A DNA stretch of 6,162 bases. Origin: Acidimicrobiales bacterium (lineage in GTDB: Bacteria; Actinomycetota; Acidimicrobiia; Acidimicrobiales; Aldehydirespiratoraceae). The notes beneath the pieces were generated by a model. That model made no database searches, was not told the origin of the DNA, and was given only the letters and a program-made list of their open reading frames with translations. The stretch lies in NCBI GenBank assembly GCA_021604885.1, contig BQJV01000211.1, positions 1-6,162 of the forward strand. The letters run 5' to 3'. Of this stretch, positions 1-4,964 are shown piece after piece; position 1 is the first letter of the stretch; every line of letters begins with the position of its first letter. Made by a program: the position numbers and the translations under genes.

Positions 1-366
1 CGGGTCCTCGCGGCGGTCACGGAACTTCACGACAACTGCGACGAGGTACCCGCAGAGGATGAACGTCCACAACAGGATCGAGCCCTCGAGGGCGGACCAC
101 ATCGTGGCGACGTTGAAGATCGAGGAGGTCTGGTGGGATCCGTGTTCGGCGACGAACCGGATCGTGAAGTCCCGGTTGATGAGCGCCCGTTCCATCCACA
201 CGATGGACGCGCCGGACAACGCGAGCGTGGCGAACGCGAGCCAACGAGCGTCACGCCACCAGCGTCGGTGGAGGCCGAGGAGTCCGAAAGCGACGACGCC
301 GATGCCGACGATCGCCGCCGCGGCGCCGAGTGCAACGAACGCCGCACCGACATTGGCGCTGCTCAC
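1..366 (-). CDS. ccmF: Cytochrome c heme lyase subunit CcmF, N-terminal 122 residues (cut by window edge)
   Basis: Partial gene: the reading frame stays open to base 1. CcmF is the large membrane protein that, with CcmH-type partners, attaches heme taken from holo-CcmE to the CXXCH cysteines of apocytochrome c on the outer face of the membrane. What is visible fits the family's N-terminus: a first membrane helix (about residues 5-29), a basic loop (HRRWWRD), a second helix (about 40-53), then the family's conserved segment MWSALEGSILLW (about 93-104) starting another helix. The usual family form is WGGHEGSLLLW, so the His is Leu here. The heme-binding WWD region lies beyond the edge. The start is GTG at 364-366, overlapping the ccmE stop as GTGA, with a weak GGAG about 10 nt upstream. 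Last visible gene of the ccm operon. The identity is sure; the full length is unknown. Confidence 0.93.
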   Translation of the reverse strand, partial: MSSANVGAAFVALGAAAAIVGIGVVAFGLLGLHRRWWRDARWLAFATLALSGASIVWMERALINRDFTIRFVAEHGSHQTSSIFNVATMWSALEGSILLWTFILCGYLVAVVVKFRDRREDP

Positions 367-902
367 GCCGCGCAGTCTCCGGATGCGGCGGCGTCGGCCG
401 CCTGCTCGAGGCGGTCCTCGTATTCCTCGTCGTTGATGTAGTCGTTGTCGTGCTTCACCCGCATGCGGTCCGACGAGTAGTACCACCCGTCGTCGGCGAG
501 CCCGTCGAAGCCCACGACGCCAGGCGCATCGTTGACCCAGTTGCCGTCGAGCACCACCGGCGTGCCGCCCTCGAACAGCTCGGCGGGTTCGCCACGATGG
601 ACGACGTCGACCAGCGCACCGCCGAAGCTCACCGTGAACGCCGTGACCGGCTCGTCGCCCTGACTGCCCTCCACGATCGAGCAGCCGACCGGCGTGCCCT
701 GGAGGGTGAACCGGTCGTCGCCGAGTTCGCCCCGGCGTTCGATCGCCTCGTCGGCGTTGTAGAAGAACAGCGTCCCGGTGAAGAGGTTCCACACGAGCAC
801 CACGATCAGCAGAGCGACGACGCCGGCGATCGCGGCCGGGATCCAGCGGCGACCGCGGGCCCGGCCCGGACGGGGCGCCTGGGGCGCGAGCGTCTCGGTC
901 AT
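363..902 (-). CDS. ccmE: Periplasmic-side heme chaperone CcmE
   Basis: 179-residue heme chaperone of cytochrome c maturation. It binds heme covalently after transfer from CcmC and hands it to CcmF. It has a basic cytoplasmic tail (about 1-20), one membrane anchor (about 21-41), then a beta-barrel domain outside the membrane. The family's heme-attachment signature appears as KHDNDY, with candidate heme-binding His151 (codon at 450-452) and Tyr155; this is the classic HxxxY form, not the CxxxY form found in archaea and some other bacteria. The stretch between the family's F.EG..VV..G block (about 110-120) and this His looks longer than in E. coli. The tail is acidic and ends in DCAA. ATG at 900-902 was chosen because it overlaps the ccmD stop as ATGA and leaves a sensible N-terminus; an in-frame extension upstream only runs through ccmD in the wrong frame. 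Its stop overlaps the ccmF start by 4 bp. Confidence 0.95.
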   Translation of the reverse strand: MTETLAPQAPRPGRARGRRWIPAAIAGVVALLIVVLVWNLFTGTLFFYNADEAIERRGELGDDRFTLQGTPVGCSIVEGSQGDEPVTAFTVSFGGALVDVVHRGEPAELFEGGTPVVLDGNWVNDAPGVVGFDGLADDGWYYSSDRMRVKHDNDYINDEEYEDRLEQAADAAASGDCAA

Positions 903-1048
903 GCGTCGTCCGTGGTCATCCAGCGGCGGCGGTCGGCCGGCACGCGAGCGGAGAGTCGTCGGCCCCGCAGGATCAGGCTCGTCGCATAGGCGACGCCGAC
1001 CCCGAGGCTCACGCCCCAACCGACGAGGAGGTAGCCGAGATGGGTCAC
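899..1048 (-). CDS. ccmD: Heme exporter accessory protein CcmD (small membrane protein)
   Basis: 49-residue protein, shorter than usual gene-calling cut-offs. It has one N-terminal membrane helix (about residues 4-28, starting HLGYLLVGWGVSLGVGVAYA), then a strongly basic segment (RGRRLSARVPADRRRW) and a short acidic end. That is the CcmD layout. In known systems CcmD binds the CcmABC complex and helps release heme-loaded CcmE from it. The start is GTG at 1046-1048, sharing the sequence GTGA with the ccmC stop; its own TGA (899-901) shares ATGA with the ccmE start. The sequence family is poorly conserved, so position between ccmC and ccmE, length and topology carry the call. A weak GGAAGA lies upstream of the GTG. 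Confidence 0.88.
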   Translation of the reverse strand: MTHLGYLLVGWGVSLGVGVAYATSLILRGRRLSARVPADRRRWMTTDDA

Positions 1049-1797
1049 GAGTCACCGTCTTCCGTGTGGCCCTCTGCCCGTCGCTCGCGGAGCGCGAGGT
1101 CCAGATCGCTCACCCGCAGCTCGCGTTCGAGCCACGTGATGCGGAACCGGTGGATCAGCGACCAGGCGAAGAAGAGGCCCCACACGACGAGTCCGACGAC
1201 GATCGTGAAGAGCGTCATGTCCTCGAGGTTCCCGTCGGTGAGCGACGACTTCTGATGCAGCGTGTTGTTCTCCCACCACTCGACCGAGCGGTTCACGATC
1301 GGCAGGATGACCGCGGCGAGCACCCCGATGACGGCGGCTCTGGTCGCCGTCGCGCGCTCGTCCCCACCGAGCGACCGGACGGACAGATAGCCGATCATCA
1401 TCAGCAGGAGGATGAGGGTGGTGACGAGGCGGACGTCGCCCCAGTCCCAGTACGTGTTCCACGTCGGGCGACCCCAGACCGACCCGGTGAAGAGTGTGAG
1501 CCCGCAGAAGAGCACGCCGATCTCGGCGGCCGCGCCGGCAACCGTGTCCCACCAGACCGAGCGCCGCAGGAGCCACATCACCGAGCCGATGGCCGTGGTG
1601 ACGAACGCGATGTAGGTGAAGAGCGCCGATGGCACGTGGACGAAGATCATCCGGACGGCGTCCTGTTGCTCGTCATCCTCCGGCGCCGCGAAGAAGCCGA
1701 GCAGAACGAGCGCGATGACGCCCACCACGACGGCGATGCCGAGCAGCCGCGTGGTGCGGCTGCCCGTGTGGCTGGGAGCGGGGGCGGGGGCGGTCAT
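1045..1797 (-). CDS. ccmC: Heme transfer protein CcmC (WWD/heme handling family)
   Basis: 250-residue membrane protein that presents heme to CcmE. About six membrane helices are visible (roughly 19-37, 54-77, 88-106, 122-142, 152-171, 196-216), followed by a charged cytoplasmic tail rich in Arg and Glu. The tryptophan-rich WWD segment is at 108-123 (VWGRPTWNTYWDWGDV), and the two heme-ligand histidines expected in this family are in FVHVPSA (His54) and NNTLHQ (His181). Compared with the usual WxWDxRLT, this protein reads WDWGDVRLVT, which looks like a one-residue Gly insertion. Length fits the family (about 240-250). ATG at 1795-1797 overlaps the ccmB stop as ATGA and follows a good ribosome binding site, GAGGAG, 5 nt upstream (1803-1808 on the plus strand). 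Paralogous CcsA/CcmF proteins are much longer, so CcmC is secure. Confidence 0.96.
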   Translation of the reverse strand: MTAPAPAPSHTGSRTTRLLGIAVVVGVIALVLLGFFAAPEDDEQQDAVRMIFVHVPSALFTYIAFVTTAIGSVMWLLRRSVWWDTVAGAAAEIGVLFCGLTLFTGSVWGRPTWNTYWDWGDVRLVTTLILLLMMIGYLSVRSLGGDERATATRAAVIGVLAAVILPIVNRSVEWWENNTLHQKSSLTDGNLEDMTLFTIVVGLVVWGLFFAWSLIHRFRITWLERELRVSDLDLALRERRAEGHTEDGDS

Positions 1798-2465
1798 CAG
1801 GTCTCCTCGAGAAGCACGCCGTAGGCCAATGCTCCCAGCACGATGTTGATCGCGCCGAACCCGGCGAGGAGACCGAGCCAGGCCCAGCCGTCGACGGCCA
1901 CGGTGCCGAGAGCGTCGTCAAACGCTCGGGTGGCTCCGATCAACACCGGCGCAAGGACCGGAAGCAGGAGGATCGGCAGAACCGTCTCCCGCGCCCGAAC
2001 ACCAGCGACCAGCGCGCCGAGCAGCGTACCGGCGGCCGCGATCCCAACGGTCGCGACCACGCACGTTGCGGCGAGCAACCCGATGGACTCGATCGACGCG
2101 TCGTACAGCACGACGATGCCGCCGACCATCACCGCCTCGACGACGAGGAGCTGCAGCGCCACCGCCGCCGTCTTCCCGAGGAAGACCGCGGCGGGCTCGA
2201 CGCCGGCGAGGAGGAGCGCGCGACGGGCACCGTCGGTCGTCTCGATCGCCGTCGATCGCTGGACCGCGACGATCGCGACGAACAGCACCGCGATCCAGAA
2301 CAGGCCGCCCGTGGCCGCATCCAACACGGGACGGTTGGCGTCGAGGGCGAAGCCGAAGAGCACGAGGACGAGGAAGGCGAACGGCACGACCTGCGATGCG
2401 GTAACACGCGAGCGCCACTCGATGCGGAGGTCCTTCGCGGCGACGAGAAGGGCGTCAGCGAACAT
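1797..2465 (-). CDS. ccmB: Heme exporter ABC transporter permease CcmB
   Basis: 222-residue integral membrane subunit that pairs with the CcmA ATPase and joins CcmC and CcmD in the complex that releases holo-CcmE. The N-terminus carries the family's amphipathic KDLRIEWRSR segment (11-20), followed by about six membrane helices (roughly 23-43, 52-69, 94-120, 127-155, 161-183, 195-218). The region RARETVLPILLLPVLAPVLI (157-176) is typical of CcmB. Length matches the family (about 220). I chose ATG at 2463-2465, 11 bp inside the end of ccmA; the frame stays open further upstream to 2861, but that part only mirrors ccmA in another frame and has no CcmB character. A weak GGGGAC lies about 8 nt before the ATG. 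Translational coupling to ccmA is likely. Confidence 0.94.
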   Translation of the reverse strand: MFADALLVAAKDLRIEWRSRVTASQVVPFAFLVLVLFGFALDANRPVLDAATGGLFWIAVLFVAIVAVQRSTAIETTDGARRALLLAGVEPAAVFLGKTAAVALQLLVVEAVMVGGIVVLYDASIESIGLLAATCVVATVGIAAAGTLLGALVAGVRARETVLPILLLPVLAPVLIGATRAFDDALGTVAVDGWAWLGLLAGFGAINIVLGALAYGVLLEET

Positions 2466-3108
2466 CGGAGACGTCCCCGGTGATCGTTCCGCCCGCGACA
2501 GTGACCCGGCGCGTGGCCAGCTCCAGCGTGCGGCCCACCTCGTGCGACGACAGGAGCACCGTTGCCCCCGCGGCCGCGGCGTCGACCACCAGCCGATCGA
2601 CAAGGTCGCGCCCACTCGGATCCAACCCCGCATGCGGCTCGTCCAGGAGCCACAACTGCGGCCGCCGCACGACGACCGCCGCCAACGCGACCCGACGGCG
2701 TTGCCCTGCCGACAGGAGGCCGACCCCGACATCGTGCAGACGACTCGGCACCCCGAGGCGATCCATCGCCGCGCCGACGCCGGCGACGTCGACGCGGCTC
2801 GCCCGGGCCCAGAAGTCGAGGTTCTCGCGCACCGTGAGGTCGTCGTAGAGCGCGGTGTCATGGCCGAGGAGACCGACCGAACGGCGGATCAACGGGCGGT
2901 CCGTCGCCAGGTCGTGACCGAGGATCTCACCCTCGCCCGACTCGAGCCGCAGCAGCCCGGCGCACAGGCGGAGCAGCGTGGACTTTCCGGCGCCGTTCGG
3001 ACCCTGGACGAGCACCACCTCGCCACCGTCGACGTCGAGGTCCACGCCCGCGAGGGCGGGAAAGCGGCCGATCAGGGCGACCGCGGCGCGCAGCCGGACG
3101 ATGGACAC
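2455..3108 (-). CDS. ccmA: Heme exporter ABC transporter ATPase CcmA
   Basis: 217-residue cytoplasmic ATP-binding subunit of CcmAB; in known systems its ATP hydrolysis drives release of heme-loaded CcmE from CcmC/CcmD. All ABC motifs are in order: Walker A GPNGAGKST (36-44), LTVRENLDFW after a GHDTALYDD segment where the Q-loop usually sits (Gln appears replaced), signature LSAGQ (132-136), Walker B LWLLDEP (152-158), D-loop GLD (161-163) and switch His189 in SSHE. Length fits CcmA (about 200-220), shorter than general ABC ATPases. The identity rests on the neighbouring ccmB and ccmC genes. The start is GTG at 3106-3108; there is no clear ribosome binding site, but a TACCGT box lies 7 nt upstream, consistent with a leaderless transcript. 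First gene of the operon. Confidence 0.94.
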   Translation of the reverse strand: MSIVRLRAAVALIGRFPALAGVDLDVDGGEVVLVQGPNGAGKSTLLRLCAGLLRLESGEGEILGHDLATDRPLIRRSVGLLGHDTALYDDLTVRENLDFWARASRVDVAGVGAAMDRLGVPSRLHDVGVGLLSAGQRRRVALAAVVVRRPQLWLLDEPHAGLDPSGRDLVDRLVVDAAAAGATVLLSSHEVGRTLELATRRVTVAGGTITGDVSDVR

Positions 3109-3111
3109 GGC

Positions 3112-3140
3112 GAAAACGGTAGCGGGGAAAACGGTCGCGG
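3112..3140. repeat. Tandem 15-bp direct repeat in the ccmA promoter
   Basis: Two copies of GAAAACGGTNGCGG (plus-strand reading), at 3112-3125 and 3127-3140, one base apart (period 15 bp), differing only at N (A then C). They cover the predicted -10 box and the spacer upstream of ccmA. This could be a pair of regulator half-sites or simply a local duplication. Confidence 0.6.
3116..3121 (-). promoter_or_regulatory. -10 box of a leaderless promoter for the ccm operon
   Basis: On the minus strand TACCGT (TANNNT) stands exactly 7 nt before the ccmA GTG, so transcription would start at or next to the start codon. No ribosome binding site is present and no clear -35 box is seen at 17-18 bp. It lies inside the nearer copy of a tandem repeat; the farther copy has GACCGT in the equivalent place. 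Prediction from spacing only. Confidence 0.5.
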
Positions 3141-3168
3141 AGCCGAGCGCTCAGGACAGTCCCCTGCT

Positions 3169-3185
3169 CGCCGATAGTTTCGGCG
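3169..3185. promoter_or_regulatory. Operator-like inverted repeat on the sortase promoter
   Basis: A perfect inverted repeat CGCCGA-TAGTT-TCGGCG (6-bp arms, 5-bp spacer) ends one base before the ATG at 3187 and encloses most of the predicted -10 box. If the transcript is leaderless, the arms are not in the RNA, so this would act as a DNA site such as a repressor operator. It may also be chance in GC-rich DNA. Confidence 0.35.
3175..3180 (+). promoter_or_regulatory. -10 box of a leaderless promoter for the sortase gene
   Basis: TAGTTT (TANNNT) ends 6 nt before the ATG at 3187, the spacing expected if transcription starts at the start codon. No ribosome binding site is seen in the preceding 20 nt, and no convincing -35 box at 17 bp. 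Confidence 0.55.
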
Positions 3186-3186
3186 T

Positions 3187-4335
3187 ATGGCAGAAACACC
3201 GAACAGCGCGCGCGTGCTCGGTGCGATCGGCCGTGGCCTGATCACGGCGGGTGTGGTCGTGCTGCTCTTCGTCGTGTTCCAACTGTGGGGCACGAACATC
3301 CAGGAGGCCCGCGCCCAGGACGGCCTCCGGGACGATTTCGACGACTCGTTCGCTCTCGTGCAGAGCCAGCTCGCGCTGCTTGCGGAGAACGGCGAGAACG
3401 ACCCGCCGGAGATCATCAACGCGGGCGGCACGGTCGGCGCGAACGACCTCCCCACACCGACATCGACGCTCCCCGGTGGCTTCGACCCCACGGTCCTGCA
3501 GTTCTTCTTCCCCGAGGACGGCGACGCGACGGCGCGCATCGAAATTCCGTCGATCGGTGTCGACAAGATCGTGGTGAACGGCGTGCAGGTCGCCGATCTC
3601 CGCAAGGGCCCCGGCCACTATCCGGCGACTGCAGCCGTCGGCACCCAGGGGAACACCTCGATCGCCGGCCATCGCACGACCTATGGCGCGCCCTTCAACC
3701 GCATCGACGAGCTCGAACCGGGCGACGAGATCCACGTCACCGGCGTGCTCGGGCGGTTCACCTACCGGGTGATGTCGCCCGAGGAGGCGTACCCGGAGCA
3801 GCTGGACACCGTCGACAGCTCCGGTGGCGGTCATGTCATCGTCCGCCCCGGCGCCACCTGGGTGCTCGGAGACTTCCACGACAACCGCGTGACCCTCACC
3901 GCCTGTCACCCGAAGCTGTCCTCGCGACAGCGGATCATCGTTGCCGCGGAGCTCGTGGACGAGCCCGCGACGCTACCGGACTTCGACCTGGCGCTCGTCG
4001 CCGAGTTCGTCGGCGAGGACGTCACCCCGACCCTGCCGGGCGAGGAGTTCGACGGCGCCGCTGAGACGACGGGCGACCCTTCGCCGACTGCCGGGACCGA
4101 CGCGAGCACGCCGACCCTGGACGAGGGGCTGAACGGTGAGCGCGACGCGATCCCGCTCGCTGTGATCTGGCTCGTGGTCGCCACGGCGATCTGGATCGGG
4201 TTCGGCTACCTGGCCCGTCACCTCTTCACCGAGAAGCTGCGCCGCGTGGCGGTCCGGGCCGTCGCCCTGCTCCCGGCCGCGTACTGCCTCTGGTTCGCGT
4301 TCGACGCGCTCGATCGCGCCCTCCCGGCGGGCTGA
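3187..4335 (+). CDS. Class E-like sortase with extra C-terminal membrane helices
   Basis: 382-residue cysteine transpeptidase, anchored in the membrane with its active site outside; sortases cut a sorting signal on surface proteins and join them to the cell wall or to each other. Layout: short cytoplasmic N-terminus, membrane helix (about 15-35), linker with a Pro/Thr patch (about 88-97), sortase domain (about 115-255), acidic Ser/Thr/Pro-rich linker (about 278-315), then two more membrane helices (about 322-345 and 353-373). Predicted catalytic residues are His162 (AGHRTTYGAPF), Cys240 (TLTACHP) and Arg249 (SSRQRI); the Cys-to-Arg spacing of 9 matches class E enzymes. The usual TLxTC reads TLTAC. 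Start chosen at ATG 3187, 6 nt after TAGTTT. No protein with a sorting signal is seen in the window, so the substrate is unknown. The sortase call is secure; the class is likely. Confidence 0.9.
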   Translation: MAETPNSARVLGAIGRGLITAGVVVLLFVVFQLWGTNIQEARAQDGLRDDFDDSFALVQSQLALLAENGENDPPEIINAGGTVGANDLPTPTSTLPGGFDPTVLQFFFPEDGDATARIEIPSIGVDKIVVNGVQVADLRKGPGHYPATAAVGTQGNTSIAGHRTTYGAPFNRIDELEPGDEIHVTGVLGRFTYRVMSPEEAYPEQLDTVDSSGGGHVIVRPGATWVLGDFHDNRVTLTACHPKLSSRQRIIVAAELVDEPATLPDFDLALVAEFVGEDVTPTLPGEEFDGAAETTGDPSPTAGTDASTPTLDEGLNGERDAIPLAVIWLVVATAIWIGFGYLARHLFTEKLRRVAVRAVALLPAAYCLWFAFDALDRALPAG

Positions 4336-4341
4336 CTGCCG

Positions 4342-4347
4342 TAGCGT
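4342..4347 (+). promoter_or_regulatory. -10 box of a leaderless promoter for the lipoprotein gene
   Basis: TAGCGT (TANNNT) lies in the 19-bp gap after the sortase gene and ends 7 nt before the ATG at 4355. There is no ribosome binding site. It suggests the lipoprotein gene has its own transcript in addition to any read-through. Confidence 0.45.
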
Positions 4348-4362
4348 CTCTGCAATGAGACG
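4345..4362. repeat. Inverted repeat spanning the lipoprotein start codon
   Basis: Perfect 6-bp arms with a 6-bp spacer: CGTCTC-TGCAAT-GAGACG. It overlaps the end of the predicted -10 box and the first codons. It could be an operator, or in a longer read-through transcript a hairpin covering the ATG. Chance occurrence is possible. Confidence 0.35.
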
Positions 4363-4954
4363 TGCTCGATTCCTCGCCGGTGCTTCCGTCGCGGCCGCGC
4401 TCGCGCTGACGGGCTGCGGCGACGACGACGGCGACGAAACCAGCGCCGATCCGGCGGAGTTCGCAGCCGAGGAACTCGAGGCAACGCGCGGGCTCGCCAA
4501 CGACACGACGACCACGACGACCACCGAACCGACCGACCTCGCGCCCACGGACATCCGCGGCGCACCGGTCAATCAGTACACCCTGGAGCTCGGGGATTGC
4601 TTCGATCGCGTCGACGGGCTGATCGACGGCCGGCCACAGACCATCACCGCCGAGCTGGGCTGTGACGAGCCCCACCTCTTCGAGGTCTATCACCGGTTCT
4701 CCTACCCGGCGGAGCATCCGTCCCCGTATCCGGGCGAGACGGCACTGCGGGAGTACGCAACCCAGGTCTGCTATCGCGTCTTCGAGGATTGGGTCGGCAC
4801 CGCATACGAGGTCTCCGACCTCGAGATCGACGTGATCGTGCCCCGCCAGCAGGACTTCGAGGACGACGCGGCGCGCTATCGCGGCATGCACTGCTCGGTC
4901 GAGCGCGTGGACGGCGAGCCGATGGTCGGCACCTCCGAGGGGTCGGGCTGGTAA
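4355..4954 (+). CDS. Lipoprotein of the septum-formation (Septum_form-like) family
   Basis: 199-residue predicted lipoprotein. The signal peptide has a basic MRRAR start and hydrophobic core ending in lipobox LTGC, so Cys21 would be lipid-modified. After it come an acidic stretch (GDDDGDET), a low-complexity linker with seven threonines (51-57), and a compact domain (about 74-185) with four cysteines: Cys82 in GDCF, Cys103 in CDEPHLFEVY, Cys139 and Cys180. The pattern GDCF, then CxxPHxxEV, then two spaced Cys is that of the actinobacterial septum-formation family, and two disulfides are likely. The biochemical role of this family is not settled, and a link to division here is only the family name. 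Start is ATG 4355, 7 nt after TAGCGT. Lies between a sortase and a DUF5317 gene; no sorting signal of its own. Family assignment is from pattern recognition. Confidence 0.8.
   Translation: MRRARFLAGASVAAALALTGCGDDDGDETSADPAEFAAEELEATRGLANDTTTTTTTEPTDLAPTDIRGAPVNQYTLELGDCFDRVDGLIDGRPQTITAELGCDEPHLFEVYHRFSYPAEHPSPYPGETALREYATQVCYRVFEDWVGTAYEVSDLEIDVIVPRQQDFEDDAARYRGMHCSVERVDGEPMVGTSEGSGW
4503..4526 (+). repeat. Short ACGACC-type repeat encoding the Thr-rich linker
   Basis: Near-tandem ACGACC/ACGACG units encode the poly-Thr run (residues 51-57) between the lipid anchor and the folded domain. Such tracts can change length by slippage; here they make a flexible, possibly glycosylated spacer. Confidence 0.5.
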
Positions 4955-4957
4955 TTT
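4952..4957 (+). promoter_or_regulatory. -10 box of a leaderless promoter for the DUF5317 gene
   Basis: TAATTT (TANNNT), preceded by TGG, which makes an extended -10 (TGN), ends 7 nt before the GTG at 4965. Its first three bases are the stop codon TAA of the lipoprotein gene. There is no clear ribosome binding site in the 10-bp gap. This is the best -10 match in the window. Confidence 0.55.
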
Positions 4958-4964
4958 CGCGGCT

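Noticed and set aside
363..1055. A 230-residue version of CcmE starting at 1055
   Set aside because: The extra 51 residues overlap ccmD in another frame and look like out-of-frame translation. The ATG at 902 gives the standard CcmE N-terminus and an ATGA junction.
778..1824. 348-codon open frame on the plus strand opposite ccmE, ccmD and ccmC
   Set aside because: Product is an Arg/Asp/Glu/His-rich sequence typical of antisense translation of GC-rich membrane protein genes; the minus-strand genes are certain.
1797..2861. A 354-residue version of CcmB starting at 2861
   Set aside because: The extra 132 residues are antipodal to ccmA in a shifted frame, rich in Arg and Ser; the ATG at 2465 gives the normal CcmB length and N-terminal motif.
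1843..3177. 444-codon open frame on the plus strand across ccmB and ccmA
   Set aside because: Low-complexity product rich in Arg, Ser, Thr and Ala with no family character; it is opposite two genes with complete motif sets. GC-rich DNA gives long antisense frames.
4503..4526. Possible CRISPR-like or phase-variable repeat
   Set aside because: Only a short trinucleotide-type run coding for threonines; no spacers and too few units to claim phase variation.
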